A stretch of DNA of 64,000 nucleotides from Pseudoalteromonas luteoviolacea (GTDB lineage: Bacteria; Pseudomonadota; Gammaproteobacteria; Enterobacterales; Alteromonadaceae), in assembly GCF_021654285.1 (NCBI RefSeq), contig NZ_JAKFZS010000002.1:1-64000 (forward strand). Reading direction: 5' to 3'. The position numbers and the translations under genes are program-made. The notes beneath the pieces were generated by a model. The model made no database searches and was not told the origin of the DNA. It was given only the letters and a program-made list of their open reading frames with translations. This document shows, piece by piece, positions 1 through 10,090 of the stretch (position 1 is its first letter; every line of letters starts with the position of its first letter).

Positions 1-333
1 GCACTGAGTGCTCCTTTTTTGTTTGTAGCAATACGTATGGTCAGGTGGTTGGCGTGATATATTTCGTGATGCTCTATCCTTTTTTAGTACGATAACTAGC
101 TGTATTATTCCGGTGTTTGAGCATGAGAGCGTGCGATGTTTTAGTGACTTAAGTTCCTATCTTTATATTGATATTTATAACGTGTTCCTTTGTTAAGTCT
201 CCTTTCGTTCTTAAGCGATGATAATTTGACTATGTAGAGTGAGTTAATCGCTGTATTTACTCAGAAATATTTTCTTGGTTTTTTTATGAACAGTGGTATT
301 TTTGAGGTATTGTGTTTTAGACGGAAGAGTGTG
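1..333. other. Left-edge region without a gene; truncated terminator
   Basis: No convincing gene lies here. Bases 1-20 (GCACT..GTGC followed by CCTTTTTTG) look like the right part of a rho-independent terminator of a gene left of the window. The rest is AT-rich and must hold the promoter of the RidA-like gene. A TTGACT at 226-231 could be a -35 element, but I see no good -10 at the right distance. Confidence 0.4.
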
Positions 334-792
334 ATGAAGGAAAAAATAATTGCTTTAACTTTTTTGGCTGCAGCGGGCCATGGCATCGCTAAACCTAACA
401 AGCAGGTTGAGCACTTAAACTCTTATGCTGTTTTACCCGCAGGTCATAATTTGCCATTTTCAGAGGCGGTACGGGTAAATGATATGGTGTACTTATCTGG
501 TCAAATTGGCATTCAACCCGGGACAACGCAGCTGGTGAAAGGTGGTATTACCGGTGAAAGTAAGCAAACCATGGAAAACATTCAAGCAAGCTTAGAAGCG
601 CATGGTTTATCGATGCAAAATATTGTGAAGTGTACGATTATGCTTGCTGATATAAGTGAGTGGCCTAAATTCAATGCGGTATATACAAAGTACTTTTCAA
701 AACCTTATCCAGCGCGAAGTGCTTTTGCAACCAGTGGGCTAGCATTAGGTGCTCGAGTAGAAGTGGAGTGTATGGCGGCAATACCAAGATAA
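334..792 (+). CDS. Exported RidA/YjgF/UK114-family protein
   Basis: A 152-residue protein of the RidA (YjgF/YER057c/UK114) superfamily. Cytosolic RidA deaminates reactive enamine/imine intermediates made by PLP enzymes. The fold is recognisable from the central stretch VYLSGQIGIQP, the helix with NIQASLEAHG, and the end SAFATSGLALGARVEVECMA, which carries the usual Arg and Glu positions. Residues 1-20 form a signal peptide (MKEKIIALTFLAAAGHGIA), so this copy should be periplasmic, unlike classical RidA. I chose ATG 334 over ATG 286 because it follows a GGAAGAG ribosome site and begins exactly at the signal peptide. Substrate unknown. Its lipoprotein neighbour does not clarify the role. Confidence 0.85.
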   Translation: MKEKIIALTFLAAAGHGIAKPNKQVEHLNSYAVLPAGHNLPFSEAVRVNDMVYLSGQIGIQPGTTQLVKGGITGESKQTMENIQASLEAHGLSMQNIVKCTIMLADISEWPKFNAVYTKYFSKPYPARSAFATSGLALGARVEVECMAAIPR

Positions 793-910
793 TATCGGCA
801 GTATTAAATGTTCGGCTTGTTCCTCGTTTTGTTTATCTGTTTAACGCTTTGTTAATCTTAGAGTGCATGTTATTTTTGCGTTCCAAGCAATAAATAAGGA
901 GTTGAAGATA

Positions 911-1192
911 ATGAAATTTGCTTTTGGTATTGGTTTAATTGCACTGCTTTTAACCGGATGTAAGGTTAATGAAGGTGAGTCTTTTGATAAAGGTGCAGCC
1001 CCAGAAGAACGTACAGAATACCAAGGTGTTGAAGGGGTTGTGCAGTCGCAAAAAGATAAAGTTTATTTGATGAATAAAGAGCTAACAGAAAAGTGTAAAA
1101 ATGCCAAAGTCGATCATGCTGTTGCTATTACAAATAGCGATATAAAGGCACAAGAAGCACAGCAAGAAATTATTAAGTCTACGTGTAGATAA
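911..1192 (+). CDS. Small predicted lipoprotein of unknown function
   Basis: A 93-residue protein with a typical lipoprotein signal: a hydrophobic stretch ending in the lipobox LLTGC (Cys about residue 17). The mature part is charged, with two further cysteines near the C-terminus (EKCKNAK and STCR) that could form a disulfide. ATG 911 is preceded by a clear AAGGAG (897-902), so an upstream in-frame start at 863 is unlikely. I recognise no domain. It stands alone between two unrelated short genes; envelope localisation is the only supported inference. Confidence 0.7.
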   Translation: MKFAFGIGLIALLLTGCKVNEGESFDKGAAPEERTEYQGVEGVVQSQKDKVYLMNKELTEKCKNAKVDHAVAITNSDIKAQEAQQEIIKSTCR

Positions 1193-1220
1193 TTTAGGTT
1201 CCAGGCGCTAAATGTGACAG

Positions 1221-1249
1221 GCCAAGTTGTTTACTACCCTCAACTTGGC
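1221..1249 (+). terminator. Hairpin, possible weak terminator
   Basis: Nine-base perfect arms GCCAAGTTG and CAACTTGGC around an 11-base loop, 29 bases after the lipoprotein stop codon. There is no immediate T run, only a T-rich stretch further on, so terminator activity is uncertain. Confidence 0.4.
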
Positions 1250-1310
1250 GCGTTGCTTGCTTTTAATTTGTGGTAGAGGAGTATATTTGCCACAATTTAA
1301 GGAGAAGACA

Positions 1311-1724
1311 ATGTTATTACATAAAAGCGCCTCAGTTACTCCCACCGAATTCACGCAAGCAAAAGGGCCCAAATCAAAAGAGGGCGAACCTCAAGAGTTT
1401 GCTAAAGAAATGACTAGCCACAGTACAGGCTCGGAATTATCTCAATCATTAAGACAAAAAGATCTTTCAGTCTCTCGATTAAATGACAGCTTCTTAGCAA
1501 AAGCTCGTCAATCAATGATGTTTAATCGTATCGGGGTGAATGAAGATAAGATCAAAGAAATAGAGTCAAAAATGCAAGAGTTGATGGCAAGGCTTGAGTC
1601 TGGTGAAATTGATCAAAAAGAATTTGAAAAGCAAATGTCCGCTTTGCAAGAGATGTTAGCGAAAGAGTATAGACGAGGAGGGGGTGAAGAAGATGAAGAA
1701 GGAGTGAAAGTGGAGCACCCTTAA
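1311..1724 (+). CDS. Hypothetical protein with C-terminal coiled coil
   Basis: A 137-residue soluble protein that I do not recognise. The N-terminal half is polar and low in hydrophobics. Residues about 65-125 form a likely coiled coil rich in Glu, Lys, Met and Leu (KIKEIESKMQELMARLESGE), and the tail is very acidic (GGGEEDEEGVKVEHP). No signal peptide or membrane segment. ATG 1311 follows AAGGAG at 1299-1304 with 6-base spacing, which decides against the longer reading from 1227. Convergent with folD, 19 bases away. Confidence 0.6.
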   Translation: MLLHKSASVTPTEFTQAKGPKSKEGEPQEFAKEMTSHSTGSELSQSLRQKDLSVSRLNDSFLAKARQSMMFNRIGVNEDKIKEIESKMQELMARLESGEIDQKEFEKQMSALQEMLAKEYRRGGGEEDEEGVKVEHP

Positions 1725-1743
1725 GTGTGAGTGCCCCAATACA

Positions 1744-2598
1744 TTAGCTGTGATAGTTTTCGCACGCTTCCAATGTATTTTCAATTAGGCTCGCCACAGT
1801 CATTGGACCGACACCGCCTGGTACTGGTGTAATAAAGCTGGCTTTTTGCTCTGCAACATCGTATTGCACGTCACCAACAAGTTTTCCTGATTCTAAGCGG
1901 TTAATACCTACGTCAATAACAATTGCACCTTCTTTTACCCACTCACCAGGAATGAATTCAGGTTTGCCTACCGCAACAACGAGTAGATCGGCGCGGCGAA
2001 CATGTGACTCAAGATCTTGTGTAAATTTATGACAAACCGTTGTGGTACAGCCTGCAAGCAGTAGCTCTAAGGACATAGGCCTGCCAACAATATTTGAGGC
2101 ACCAACAACAACGGCATGCATGCCTTTGTAACGAACACCGGTTGAGTCTAGTAAAGTAATAATGCCTTTTGGCGTACAAGGTCTCAGTGCAGGCATTCTT
2201 TGTGCAAGTCTTCCTACATTATAAGGGTGAAAGCCATCGACATCTTTATGAGGATGAATACGTTCAAGGATTTTCTCTGCATCAAGTCCTGCAGGTAAAG
2301 GAAGTTGCACTAAAATGCCATCAACTTCTGGGTCTGCATTAAGATTATCTACTAAATCAAGTAACTGTGTTTCACTTGCGTCACTTGGCAAGTCGTATGA
2401 TTTAGAAACAAAGCCGACTTCTTCACATGCCTTGCGCTTTGAGCCAACATATACTTGGCTAGCAGGGTCTTGTCCGACAAGTACTACTGCTAATCCTGGT
2501 GCTCTGAGTCCTTGTGATACGCGCTGTTCAACACGTGTTGCGACTGTGCTGCGAACCTGTTTCGCAATTGCTTTGCCATCAATGATGTTTGCCGTCAT
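1744..2598 (-). CDS. folD: Bifunctional methylenetetrahydrofolate dehydrogenase / methenyl-THF cyclohydrolase
   Basis: FolD interconverts 5,10-methylene-THF, 5,10-methenyl-THF and 10-formyl-THF in cytosolic one-carbon metabolism, using NADP. The 284-residue length is that of the family (E. coli 288). Visible signatures are [14 protein letters not shown] with the catalytic Lys, [10 protein letters not shown], the nucleotide-binding loop [13 protein letters not shown], and the C-terminal [11 protein letters not shown]. It is a lone gene on the minus strand; the start follows an AAGGT-like ribosome site. Confident family call. Confidence 0.97.
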   Translation of the reverse strand: MTANIIDGKAIAKQVRSTVATRVEQRVSQGLRAPGLAVVLVGQDPASQVYVGSKRKACEEVGFVSKSYDLPSDASETQLLDLVDNLNADPEVDGILVQLPLPAGLDAEKILERIHPHKDVDGFHPYNVGRLAQRMPALRPCTPKGIITLLDSTGVRYKGMHAVVVGASNIVGRPMSLELLLAGCTTTVCHKFTQDLESHVRRADLLVVAVGKPEFIPGEWVKEGAIVIDVGINRLESGKLVGDVQYDVAEQKASFITPVPGGVGPMTVASLIENTLEACENYHS

Positions 2599-2989
2599 GG
2601 GTGACCTTTATATATAGGGGTTATTAACTTGAACGATTATAGAGCCTAAATGGGGTTACTCTAGTAATAATATGCACAGTGGCTGCTGTAGTTAGCAACG
2701 ATAACGTCGCTTTTATTTGGCTGGCCTACTGTATTGTCTATATTTTCGCAAACTTGAGCTAATTAGCCAAGCAAGATTGCGTGAATATATGCGTGCATTA
2801 ATATAAGTCATGGTCAGTGTTGAGTGTTTTTTGTCTTTTTTAGCTGCTTTTTAGTCCTTTTGTGTCAAAAATAGGCAGTTGAACGAATTTATAAAAAAAA
2901 TGTTTGACCTCAACAACTCAAAACCCTATTATGCACCCCGTTGCCAACGAGGGGTGTTAAACAAAACACTTTAAGTTAAGTAACAAAAT
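2599..2989. other. Intergenic region between folD and the tRNA cluster
   Basis: 391 bases, AT-rich, without a plausible gene on either strand. The left end must hold the folD promoter (minus) and the right end holds the tRNA promoter (2904-2932). Nothing else with clear structure was found. Confidence 0.5.
2904..2932 (+). promoter_or_regulatory. Strong sigma70 promoter of the tRNA cluster
   Basis: TTGACC (2904-2909), a 17-base spacer and TATTAT (2927-2932). The bases just after the -10 (GCACCCCG) form a GC-rich discriminator, typical of stable-RNA promoters under stringent control. Transcription would start about 50 bases before the first tRNA. Confidence 0.8.
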
Positions 2990-3066
2990 CGGCGATTAGC
3001 GCAGCTTGGTAGCGCACTTGGTTTGGGTCCAAGGGGTCGCAGGTTCAAATCCTGCATCGCCGACCA
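2990..3066 (+). tRNA. tRNA-Pro (anticodon TGG), copy 1
   Basis: 77 nt with an encoded CCA end. Acceptor arms CGGCGAT/ATCGCCG pair fully. The anticodon stem CTTGG/CCAAG closes the loop TTTGGGT, giving anticodon TGG; the T-loop GTTCAAATC is present. Confidence 0.97.
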
Positions 3067-3115
3067 CTTTCTCCTTGAGAAAGTGGGTGGATAGCACACA
3101 AGTGTTGTTTGTGTT

Positions 3116-3192
<77 letters not shown>

Positions 3193-3219
3193 TTTAAATA
3201 AAGTCCACAAGTATGTAGT

Positions 3220-3296
3220 GGCGGCTGTAGCTCAGTTGGTAGAGCCCTGGATTGTGATTCCGGTTGTCGTGGGTTCGAGCCCCATCAGTCGCCCCA
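3220..3296 (+). tRNA. tRNA-His (anticodon GTG)
   Basis: 77 nt including the extra 5' G (G-1) typical of tRNA-His, opposite C73. The anticodon loop ATTGTGATT gives GTG. It closely resembles E. coli hisR, and CCA is encoded. Confidence 0.96.
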
Positions 3297-3317
3297 TCTA
3301 CTACTCATAAAATACAT

Positions 3318-3394
3318 CGGCGATTAGCGCAGCTTGGTAGCGCACTTGGTTTGGGTCCAAGGGGTCGCAGGTTCAAATCCTGCATCGCCGACCA
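3318..3394 (+). tRNA. tRNA-Pro (anticodon TGG), copy 2
   Basis: Same 77-nt sequence as the copy at 2990-3066, with anticodon TGG and encoded CCA. Confidence 0.97.
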
Positions 3395-3416
3395 CTTTTC
3401 TTAAAATATATATTAT

Positions 3417-3493
3417 CGGCGATTAGCGCAGCTTGGTAGCGCACTTGGTTTGGGTCCAAGGGGTCGCAGGTTCAAATCCTGCATCGCCGACCA
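3417..3493 (+). tRNA. tRNA-Pro (anticodon TGG), copy 3
   Basis: Third copy of the same 77-nt tRNA-Pro(TGG), 22 bases after copy 2; the last gene of the cluster. Confidence 0.97.
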
Positions 3494-3594
3494 TCTCCCC
3501 TTCTAATTTATCTTATTTTTTTACCTATCTTAATCACTGTTCGTTTTCCTATTATTTATTTGTTCTGATTGCTCGACTCTCCCGTTTTATAGGT

Positions 3595-3600
3595 TATAAT
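3595..3600 (+). promoter_or_regulatory. Consensus -10 box upstream of tig
   Basis: A perfect TATAAT about 168 bases before the tig start codon. The -35 is poor (TCGACT at 16-base spacing is the best candidate), so only the -10 is well supported. Confidence 0.45.
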
Positions 3601-3767
3601 GCCGCGTCTATTGTTTAACATAGTGCCCTGATGGGGCAGGCAGCAAGTTCGATATGTAATTGGTTGTCAGTAAATGCAGCATATGCATTACTTCCGATTG
3701 CACGTTAATATCGACTTGTTTGTGAAGGAAGGCGCGTTGCCGCCAAAAATGAAAATTGAGGTATATC

Positions 3768-5072
3768 ATGCAAGTTTCTGTTGAGACGACTCAAGGCCTT
3801 GAGCGCCGTCTGACTATCACCGTTCCTGCAGAGAACGTTGAGACTGAAGTAAAAAAACGCTTACAACAACTGTCTAAAACACAACGTATTGACGGTTTCC
3901 GTCCTGGTAAAGTACCAGTTTCTGTGATCAACAAGCGCTACGGTGCGGCAGTACGTCAAGAAGTTGCTGGCGACCTTATGCAGCGTAACTACATTGAAGC
4001 AATCGTTTCTGAAAAAATTAACCCAGCAGGTGCACCGAGCTTTGCTCCTAAATCACTTGAAGCTGGTAAAGATCTAGAATTTGAAGCGACTTTTGAAGTT
4101 TACCCAGAAGTAGAAATTAAAGACCTAGATAAAGTAGCTGTTGAAAAGCCAGTTGTTGAAGTAACTGAAGGTGATCTTGCTAACATGCTTGAGACACTTC
4201 GTAAGCAGCACGCTACTTGGACTGAAGTAGATGCAGCTGCAGGCGAAAATGATCGCGTAACTGTTGACTTCCTAGGTACTGTTGACGGTGAAGAGTTTGA
4301 AGGCGGTAAAGCTGAAGACTTCCCTCTAGAACTTGGTCAAGGTCGTATGATCCCTGGTTTTGAAGATGGCATCGTAGGTAAAAAAGCAGGCGAAGAAGTG
4401 GTTGCTGATGTAACTTTCCCTGAAGAGTACCACGCTGAAAACCTAAAAGGTAAGCCAGCTCAATTCACTATCACTGTGAAGAAAGTTGAAGCTCAAGAGC
4501 TGCCTGAGCTAAGCGATGAGTTTGCTACTAAGTTTGGTGTTGCTGAAGGTGGCGTTGACGCACTTAAAGAAGAAGTTAAGAAGAACATGACTCGTGAACT
4601 TGACCAAGCTGTTAAAGCTCAGGTTAAAGAGCAAGCGATCAAAGGCCTTTTAGACACAAATGAAGTTGAAGTGCCTAAAGCACTTATCGATCAAGAAATC
4701 GATGCACTTCGTCAACAAGCTGCACAGCGTTTTGGCGGCGATGCTAAAAACATGCCTGAGCTTCCAGCTGAGCTTTTCCATGAGCAAGCTGTAACACGTG
4801 TTAAGACTGGTCTGCTTCTTGGTGAAGTGATCAAGGCAAACGACATCAAAGTTGATGATGCAAAAGTTGAGTCTCTAATTGAAACTGTTGCTTCTGCATA
4901 CGAAGATCCTTCAGAAGTAGTTAACTACTACAAAGAAAATGATCAATTAATGCAGCAAATGCGTAATGTTGCAATGGAAGAGCAAGCTGTTGAAGCTGTA
5001 CTTTCAAGCGCAACGGTTACTGATGTTGAGAAATCTTTCGACGACATCATGAACCCACAGCAAGCTGCAGAG
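3768..5072 (+). CDS. tig: Trigger factor, ribosome-associated chaperone / peptidyl-prolyl isomerase
   Basis: Trigger factor binds the ribosomal exit tunnel and shelters nascent chains. The 434-residue product matches the family length (E. coli 432). The N-terminal ribosome-binding domain has the signature GFRPGKVP. The FKBP-type PPIase domain lies at about 150-245 ([33 protein letters not shown]), followed by the helical C-terminal chaperone domain. I start at ATG 3768, which follows GAGG at 3758-3761; a TTG four codons earlier lacks a ribosome site. It heads the conserved tig-clpP-clpX-lon order. Confidence 0.97.
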
Positions 5073-5132
5073 TAAGTTTCTTACCTCGTCTTTGAGGAAA
5101 GCATTGACTTACAGCTAAGCTAACGCTTAAAT

Positions 5133-5174
5133 GGCTCGTAATGCTCTGTTAAATGCAGCGCTGCGAGCCTTTTT
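5133..5174 (+). terminator. Probable terminator after tig
   Basis: Outer arms GGCTCG (5133-5138) and CGAGCC (5164-5169), followed directly by TTTTT (5170-5174). The loop is long and partly self-complementary, so strength is uncertain. Confidence 0.5.
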
Positions 5175-5264
5175 CGTTATTAGCGATAATAATTTAAGGC
5201 CCGTTCAAGTAGCGATGCTTGAATATCGCGGCAAGCCTGCCTCGCATATAAAGGAACCAATAAT

Positions 5265-5873
5265 ATGAATGACGGTATGATAGATCCTCTAAACGCCTTA
5301 GTGCCTATGGTTGTTGAACAAACAGCAAAAGGCGAGCGCTCTTACGATATTTACTCGCGCCTGTTAAAAGAAAGAATTATTTTCTTAACTGGTCAAGTTG
5401 AAGACCATATGGCCAATTTAATTGTGGCGCAGATGCTGTTTTTAGAATCAGAAAGCCCTGATAAAGATATTTTCTTATACATTAACTCACCAGGTGGTTC
5501 TGTAACCGCGGGTATGTCAATTTACGACACAATGAACTTTATCAAACCTGATGTGAGCACTGTCTGTGTAGGACAAGCTGCCAGTATGGGCGCATTTTTG
5601 CTGTCTGGCGGTGCAAAAGGCAAACGTTACTGTCTGCCAAACTCGCGTGTGATGATCCACCAACCGCTAGGTGGTTTCCAAGGTCAAGCATCTGACTTTG
5701 AAATTCATGCCAAAGAAATTCTAACAATTAAAGAGAAATTGAACAGGTTAATGGCTGAGCATACAGGGCAACCTTATGAGGTGCTTGCCAATGATACTGA
5801 CCGTGATAACTTTATGAATGCACAAGAAGCAGTCGATTACGGTTTGGTTGATGCGGTTCATACGAGCCGATAA
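5265..5873 (+). CDS. clpP: ATP-dependent Clp protease proteolytic subunit
   Basis: ClpP is the serine peptidase that forms the double heptameric chamber of ClpXP and ClpAP in the cytoplasm. The 202-residue sequence has the complete catalytic triad: Ser107 in GQAASMGAF, His132 in MIHQPLGG and Asp181 in [14 protein letters not shown] (residues 73-80) supplies the oxyanion region. The start follows AAGGA at 5251-5255. clpX lies 232 bases downstream, consistent with the usual clpPX unit. N-terminal self-processing is known for the family. Confidence 0.98.
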   Translation: MNDGMIDPLNALVPMVVEQTAKGERSYDIYSRLLKERIIFLTGQVEDHMANLIVAQMLFLESESPDKDIFLYINSPGGSVTAGMSIYDTMNFIKPDVSTVCVGQAASMGAFLLSGGAKGKRYCLPNSRVMIHQPLGGFQGQASDFEIHAKEILTIKEKLNRLMAEHTGQPYEVLANDTDRDNFMNAQEAVDYGLVDAVHTSR

Positions 5874-5890
5874 AAATTAAAAGCTAAAGA

Positions 5891-5971
5891 AAGGTGAATA
5901 ATTACACCTTGAAATAATGAAACTTGGATCTATATCTTAAGGATGTCCAAGTGACTTACTTTAGGTGTAAT
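5891..5971 (+). promoter_or_regulatory. Nested inverted repeats in the clpP-clpX spacer
   Basis: Outer arms ATTACACCT (5901-5909) and AGGTGTAAT (5963-5971) enclose inner arms ACTTGGA (5922-5928) and TCCAAGT (5946-5952). An alternative hairpin, AAGGTG (5891-5896) with CACCTT (5905-5910), would compete for the left outer arm. The layout would suit an RNA element controlling clpX relative to clpP; this is an inference. Confidence 0.4.
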
Positions 5972-6105
5972 GCCGCTGCTTTTGACCGAACAGCGACACT
6001 TTGCTTTAGCTTAGTTATGCCAACTGAAAGTTTATTTGGTATAGTTAAAGCATGTATTGTGTTATCAAATCAAAAGATAACTCACCAAATTTAAGAGGTA
6101 GTTGA

Positions 6106-7389
6106 ATGTCAGACACTCCTACAGACGGCGACAAGAATAGCAAACTCTTGTACTGCTCATTTTGTGGTAAGAGTCAGCACGAAGTACGTAAATTAATTGC
6201 TGGTCCATCAGTATACATTTGCGATGAATGCGTCGAACTGTGTAACGACATCATTAGAGAAGAGATCAAGGATATCGCGCCGCAGCATGATGCGTCTGAT
6301 AAACTGCCGGTGCCTAAAGAGATCCGTAATCACTTAGATGACTATGTTATCGGTCAAGAACATGCAAAGAAAGTATTGTCTGTTGCAGTTTATAACCATT
6401 ATAAACGTTTAAAAAATCAAGGTATCAAAGCCGATGTAGAGCTTGGTAAAAGTAATATCTTGTTAATCGGCCCTACTGGTAGTGGTAAAACATTACTAGC
6501 AGAAACACTGGCTAGATTGCTTGACGTGCCATTTACTATGGCTGATGCAACGACGTTAACTGAAGCGGGTTATGTAGGCGAAGACGTTGAAAACATCATT
6601 CAAAAGCTCTTGCAAAAGTGTGATTATGATGTCGAGAAAGCACAACGCGGTATCGTTTATATCGATGAAATAGATAAAATTTCACGTAAGTCTGATAACC
6701 CATCTATTACTAGAGACGTCTCGGGTGAAGGTGTTCAGCAAGCGTTACTTAAGCTGATTGAAGGTACTGTGGCATCAGTGCCACCACAAGGTGGTCGTAA
6801 GCATCCACAGCAAGAGTTTTTGCAAGTCGATACATCTAAAATCTTATTTATCTGTGGGGGGGCGTTTGCGGGTCTTGATAAAGTTATTGAGCAGCGCAGC
6901 CATACTAACACGGGTATTGGTTTTGGTGCAGAAGTGAAAAGTTCTGACAGCGAGCGTACGCTAAGCGAAACATTTAAAGACGTTGAACCTGAGGATTTAG
7001 TAAAATATGGCTTAATTCCAGAGTTTATCGGACGTCTACCTGTTGTTGCTACTTTAACTGAACTTGACGAAGACGCGTTGATACAGATTTTAAATGAGCC
7101 GAAGAACGCGTTGACAAAACAATACGGTGCCTTGTTTAAAATGGAAGGCGTTGAACTTGAATTCCGTGAAGATGCACTAAAGGCCATTGCACATAAAGCA
7201 ATGGAGCGTAAAACAGGTGCCCGTGGACTACGCTCGATTGTGGAAGCTGTGCTTTTAGAAACCATGTACGAGTTACCTTCAGTTGAAGATGTTAGCAAGG
7301 TTGTTATTGACGAAACCGTTATTAAAGGGGAGTCAGATCCCATTTTAATTTACGAAAATAGTGGCCAAGATAAAGCTGCATCTGAATGA
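6106..7389 (+). CDS. clpX: ATP-dependent Clp protease ATP-binding subunit ClpX
   Basis: AAA+ unfoldase that recognises tagged substrates and feeds them to ClpP. The 427 residues contain the N-terminal zinc-binding domain (Cys17, Cys20, Cys39, Cys42), Walker A GPTGSGKT (122-129), the pore loop GYVG (155-158), Walker B IVYIDEID (183-190) and the C-terminal GARGLR sensor-2 region. The length is close to E. coli ClpX (424). The spacer from clpP holds inverted repeats, and the gene ends in a strong terminator. Confidence 0.98.
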   Translation: MSDTPTDGDKNSKLLYCSFCGKSQHEVRKLIAGPSVYICDECVELCNDIIREEIKDIAPQHDASDKLPVPKEIRNHLDDYVIGQEHAKKVLSVAVYNHYKRLKNQGIKADVELGKSNILLIGPTGSGKTLLAETLARLLDVPFTMADATTLTEAGYVGEDVENIIQKLLQKCDYDVEKAQRGIVYIDEIDKISRKSDNPSITRDVSGEGVQQALLKLIEGTVASVPPQGGRKHPQQEFLQVDTSKILFICGGAFAGLDKVIEQRSHTNTGIGFGAEVKSSDSERTLSETFKDVEPEDLVKYGLIPEFIGRLPVVATLTELDEDALIQILNEPKNALTKQYGALFKMEGVELEFREDALKAIAHKAMERKTGARGLRSIVEAVLLETMYELPSVEDVSKVVIDETVIKGESDPILIYENSGQDKAASE

Positions 7390-7404
7390 TATGTCAGTAA
7401 GTTA

Positions 7405-7431
7405 GAAAAGGAGCCTAGTGCTCCTTTTTTT
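7405..7431 (+). terminator. Rho-independent terminator after clpX
   Basis: Stem AGGAGC/GCTCCT (7409-7414, 7420-7425) with loop CTAGT, followed by an uninterrupted T run to 7431. Confidence 0.85.
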
Positions 7432-7440
7432 GTCCAAGAG

Positions 7441-7468
7441 TTGAACTTTATAGAGGGCATCCCCATAT
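7441..7468 (+). promoter_or_regulatory. Sigma32 (heat-shock) promoter of lon
   Basis: TTGAAC (7441-7446), a 14-base spacer and CCCCATAT (7461-7468). The downstream element fits the sigma32 -10 consensus CCCCATNT exactly, and the spacing is right. It sits just after the clpX terminator and about 44 bases before the lon start, matching the known heat-shock control of lon. Confidence 0.8.
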
Positions 7469-7511
7469 ACCTCTGTAATCTTAAAAATAAATGAAGTGCA
7501 AAGAGAACATA

Positions 7512-9881
7512 ATGACGCTTGAGAGAACGGATCGAGTCGAAATTCCAGTGTTAGCACTGCGTGATGTAGTGGTTTACCCTCATATGGTGATCCCGCTATT
7601 CGTTGGCAGAGAGAAATCTATTAGATGTCTTGAAGCTGCAATGGAAAATGACAAGCAAATTTTTTTAGTGGCTCAAAAAGAAGCCTCCATCGATGATCCA
7701 AGTACAGACGATATTTATGATGTTGGTACCGTTGCTACAGTATTACAACTGCTGAAGCTGCCAGATGGCACTGTAAAGGTGCTTGTTGAAGGCACGCAAA
7801 GAGCAAGAATCGATGAGTTTTTGGTGACTGATGAATATTTCTTAGCGAATGCGCAATTTATCGCATCTGAGAATATTGCTGAGCAAGAACAAGACATTTT
7901 TATTCGCAGTGCAGTGAGTCAGTTTGAAGGGTATGTAAAACTCAATAAAAAAATCCCGCCTGAAGTACTGACCTCTGTATCTGGTATAGATGAAACGGCA
8001 CGTTTGGCTGATACTATGGCTGCGCATATGCCGATAAAAGTGCCTGAAAAGCAAAAAGTACTTGAGCTATACAACGTCACTGAACGCCTTGAATACTTAA
8101 TGGCATTGATGGAAGGTGAAATAGACTTACTTCAAGTTGAGAAGAAAATTCGCTCTCGTGTGAAAAAGCAAATGGAAAAGTCACAGCGTGAGTATTACCT
8201 CAACGAGCAGATGAAAGCCATTCAAAAAGAGCTTGGCGAACTAGATGATGTGCCTGATGAGTTTGAGACACTCAAAAACCGCATCAGCGAAGCTCAGATG
8301 CCAAAAGAAGCAGAAGAAAAAGCTACTTCAGAGTTAAATAAACTTAAAATGATGTCGCCAATGTCGGCTGAGGCCACTGTGGTCCGCTCTTATATTGACA
8401 CGCTCATCAATGTGCCTTGGAAAAAGCGTTCTAAAGTGAAAAAAGACTTAGCGAATGCACAGAAAATTTTAGACTCGGATCATTATGGCTTAGACAAAGT
8501 CAAAGAGCGCATTATTGAGTATTTGGCAGTTCAGCAACGTACCAATAAACTTAAAGGCCCTATTTTGTGTTTAGTTGGTCCTCCTGGTGTTGGTAAAACC
8601 AGTCTTGGTCAGTCTATTGCACGCTCTACGGGTCGTAAATATGTGCGTATGGCCTTGGGTGGCGTACGTGATGAAGCTGAAATCCGCGGTCACCGTCGTA
8701 CGTATATTGGCTCGATGCCGGGTAAATTGATCCAGAGCATGAGTAAGGTGGGTGTTAAAAACCCATTATTCTTACTTGATGAAATCGACAAAATGTCTTC
8801 GGATATGCGCGGCGATCCAGCTTCTGCATTATTAGAAGTATTAGACCCTGAGCAAAACAGTAGTTTTGCTGATCATTACCTTGAAGTTGAATACGACTTA
8901 TCTGACGTGATGTTCGTTGCAACATCCAATAGCTTTAACATCCCAGGTCCACTATTAGACCGTATGGAAGTTATTCGTCTATCTGGTTACACCGAAGATG
9001 AAAAGCTGAATATTTCTAAGCAGCACCTAATTCCCAAGCAAATTAAGCGCAATGGCTTAAAAGCGGGTGAAATTGAAATAGAAGACAGCGCTATTATTAA
9101 TACTATTAGATACTACACACGTGAAGCGGGTGTACGTAATCTAGAGCGTGAAATGTCTAAGTTGTGTCGTAAAGCAGTAAAAACCATTCTGTTAGACAAA
9201 GACCAAAAACAGGTTGTGATTAACGCAGACAATTTGGAAAGTTTCCTTGGTGTGCAGCGTTTTGATTACGGTAAAGCAGAAGATGGCGACCGTGTCGGTC
9301 AAGTGACTGGCTTAGCATGGACAGAAGTGGGCGGCGATCTACTGACAATTGAAAGTGCAGCTGTGCCAGGTAAAGGCAAGTTATCTTATACGGGATCACT
9401 TGGTGATGTGATGCAAGAGTCTATCCAGGCAGCAATGACCGTAGTGAGAAACCGTGCTGATAAGCTGCGCATTAACGATGATTTCTACGAAAAGCGTGAT
9501 ATCCATGTGCACGTGCCTGAGGGGGCGACACCAAAAGATGGTCCAAGTGCCGGTATTGCGATGGTCACAGGTTTAGTTTCAAGTCTCACTGGCAACCCAG
9601 TAAGAAGTGATGTAGCTATGACTGGTGAGATCACTTTACGTGGTGAAGTATTGCCAATTGGCGGTTTGAAAGAAAAACTATTGGCTGCGCATCGTGGTGG
9701 TATTAAGACGGTGGTCATTCCTAAAAAGAATGAACGCGACTTAAAAGAGATCCCTGATAATGTTTTAGAAGGGCTCGAAATCCACCCAGTTACTTGGATT
9801 GAAGACGTTTTATCAATTGCACTTGCTCAACCAGTGGACAGTTTTTCTGTTGAAACGCAAAAAACTGCTGTGAAAGCTTAA
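7512..9881 (+). CDS. lon: ATP-dependent Lon protease
   Basis: Hexameric cytosolic AAA+ protease that degrades misfolded and regulatory proteins. The 789-residue product has the N-terminal substrate domain ([18 protein letters not shown]), Walker [10 protein letters not shown], Walker [10 protein letters not shown], and a C-terminal peptidase with the Ser-Lys dyad: Ser679 in DGPSAG and Lys722 in GGLKEK. I start at ATG 7512 ([13 protein letters not shown]), which aligns with E. coli Lon; an ATG at 7491 would add seven residues. A sigma32-type promoter lies upstream. Confidence 0.98.
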   Translation: MTLERTDRVEIPVLALRDVVVYPHMVIPLFVGREKSIRCLEAAMENDKQIFLVAQKEASIDDPSTDDIYDVGTVATVLQLLKLPDGTVKVLVEGTQRARIDEFLVTDEYFLANAQFIASENIAEQEQDIFIRSAVSQFEGYVKLNKKIPPEVLTSVSGIDETARLADTMAAHMPIKVPEKQKVLELYNVTERLEYLMALMEGEIDLLQVEKKIRSRVKKQMEKSQREYYLNEQMKAIQKELGELDDVPDEFETLKNRISEAQMPKEAEEKATSELNKLKMMSPMSAEATVVRSYIDTLINVPWKKRSKVKKDLANAQKILDSDHYGLDKVKERIIEYLAVQQRTNKLKGPILCLVGPPGVGKTSLGQSIARSTGRKYVRMALGGVRDEAEIRGHRRTYIGSMPGKLIQSMSKVGVKNPLFLLDEIDKMSSDMRGDPASALLEVLDPEQNSSFADHYLEVEYDLSDVMFVATSNSFNIPGPLLDRMEVIRLSGYTEDEKLNISKQHLIPKQIKRNGLKAGEIEIEDSAIINTIRYYTREAGVRNLEREMSKLCRKAVKTILLDKDQKQVVINADNLESFLGVQRFDYGKAEDGDRVGQVTGLAWTEVGGDLLTIESAAVPGKGKLSYTGSLGDVMQESIQAAMTVVRNRADKLRINDDFYEKRDIHVHVPEGATPKDGPSAGIAMVTGLVSSLTGNPVRSDVAMTGEITLRGEVLPIGGLKEKLLAAHRGGIKTVVIPKKNERDLKEIPDNVLEGLEIHPVTWIEDVLSIALAQPVDSFSVETQKTAVKA

Positions 9882-10090
9882 AAAAGTCGATAAAAAGGGT
9901 TTTCAAATCCCGTTGGTGTGCTAAGTTAAGCACTGGATTTAGGCCTAGGGCACGGGAAGCCCCGTAGTTTCTAGGCTGTAATACATTTAAGCAATAGAGA
10001 ATCGAAAGATTTTTCGTAGTTAACAACAAAAGTGATGTTAGTTTTAAAACACCATCGCTCTTGATAATAACAATGTAAGAGGATGATATT

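Noticed and set aside
5204..5223. Inverted repeat TTCAAG..CTTGAA before clpP and a CTTGAAT as a sigma32 -35
   Set aside because: Arms are only six bases and the possible -10 (CTCGCATAT) is poor and at uncertain spacing.
6735..7343. Long antisense frame of 202 codons inside clpX
   Set aside because: Ser/Thr-rich shadow of a strongly conserved coding sequence; no ribosome site or independent signal.
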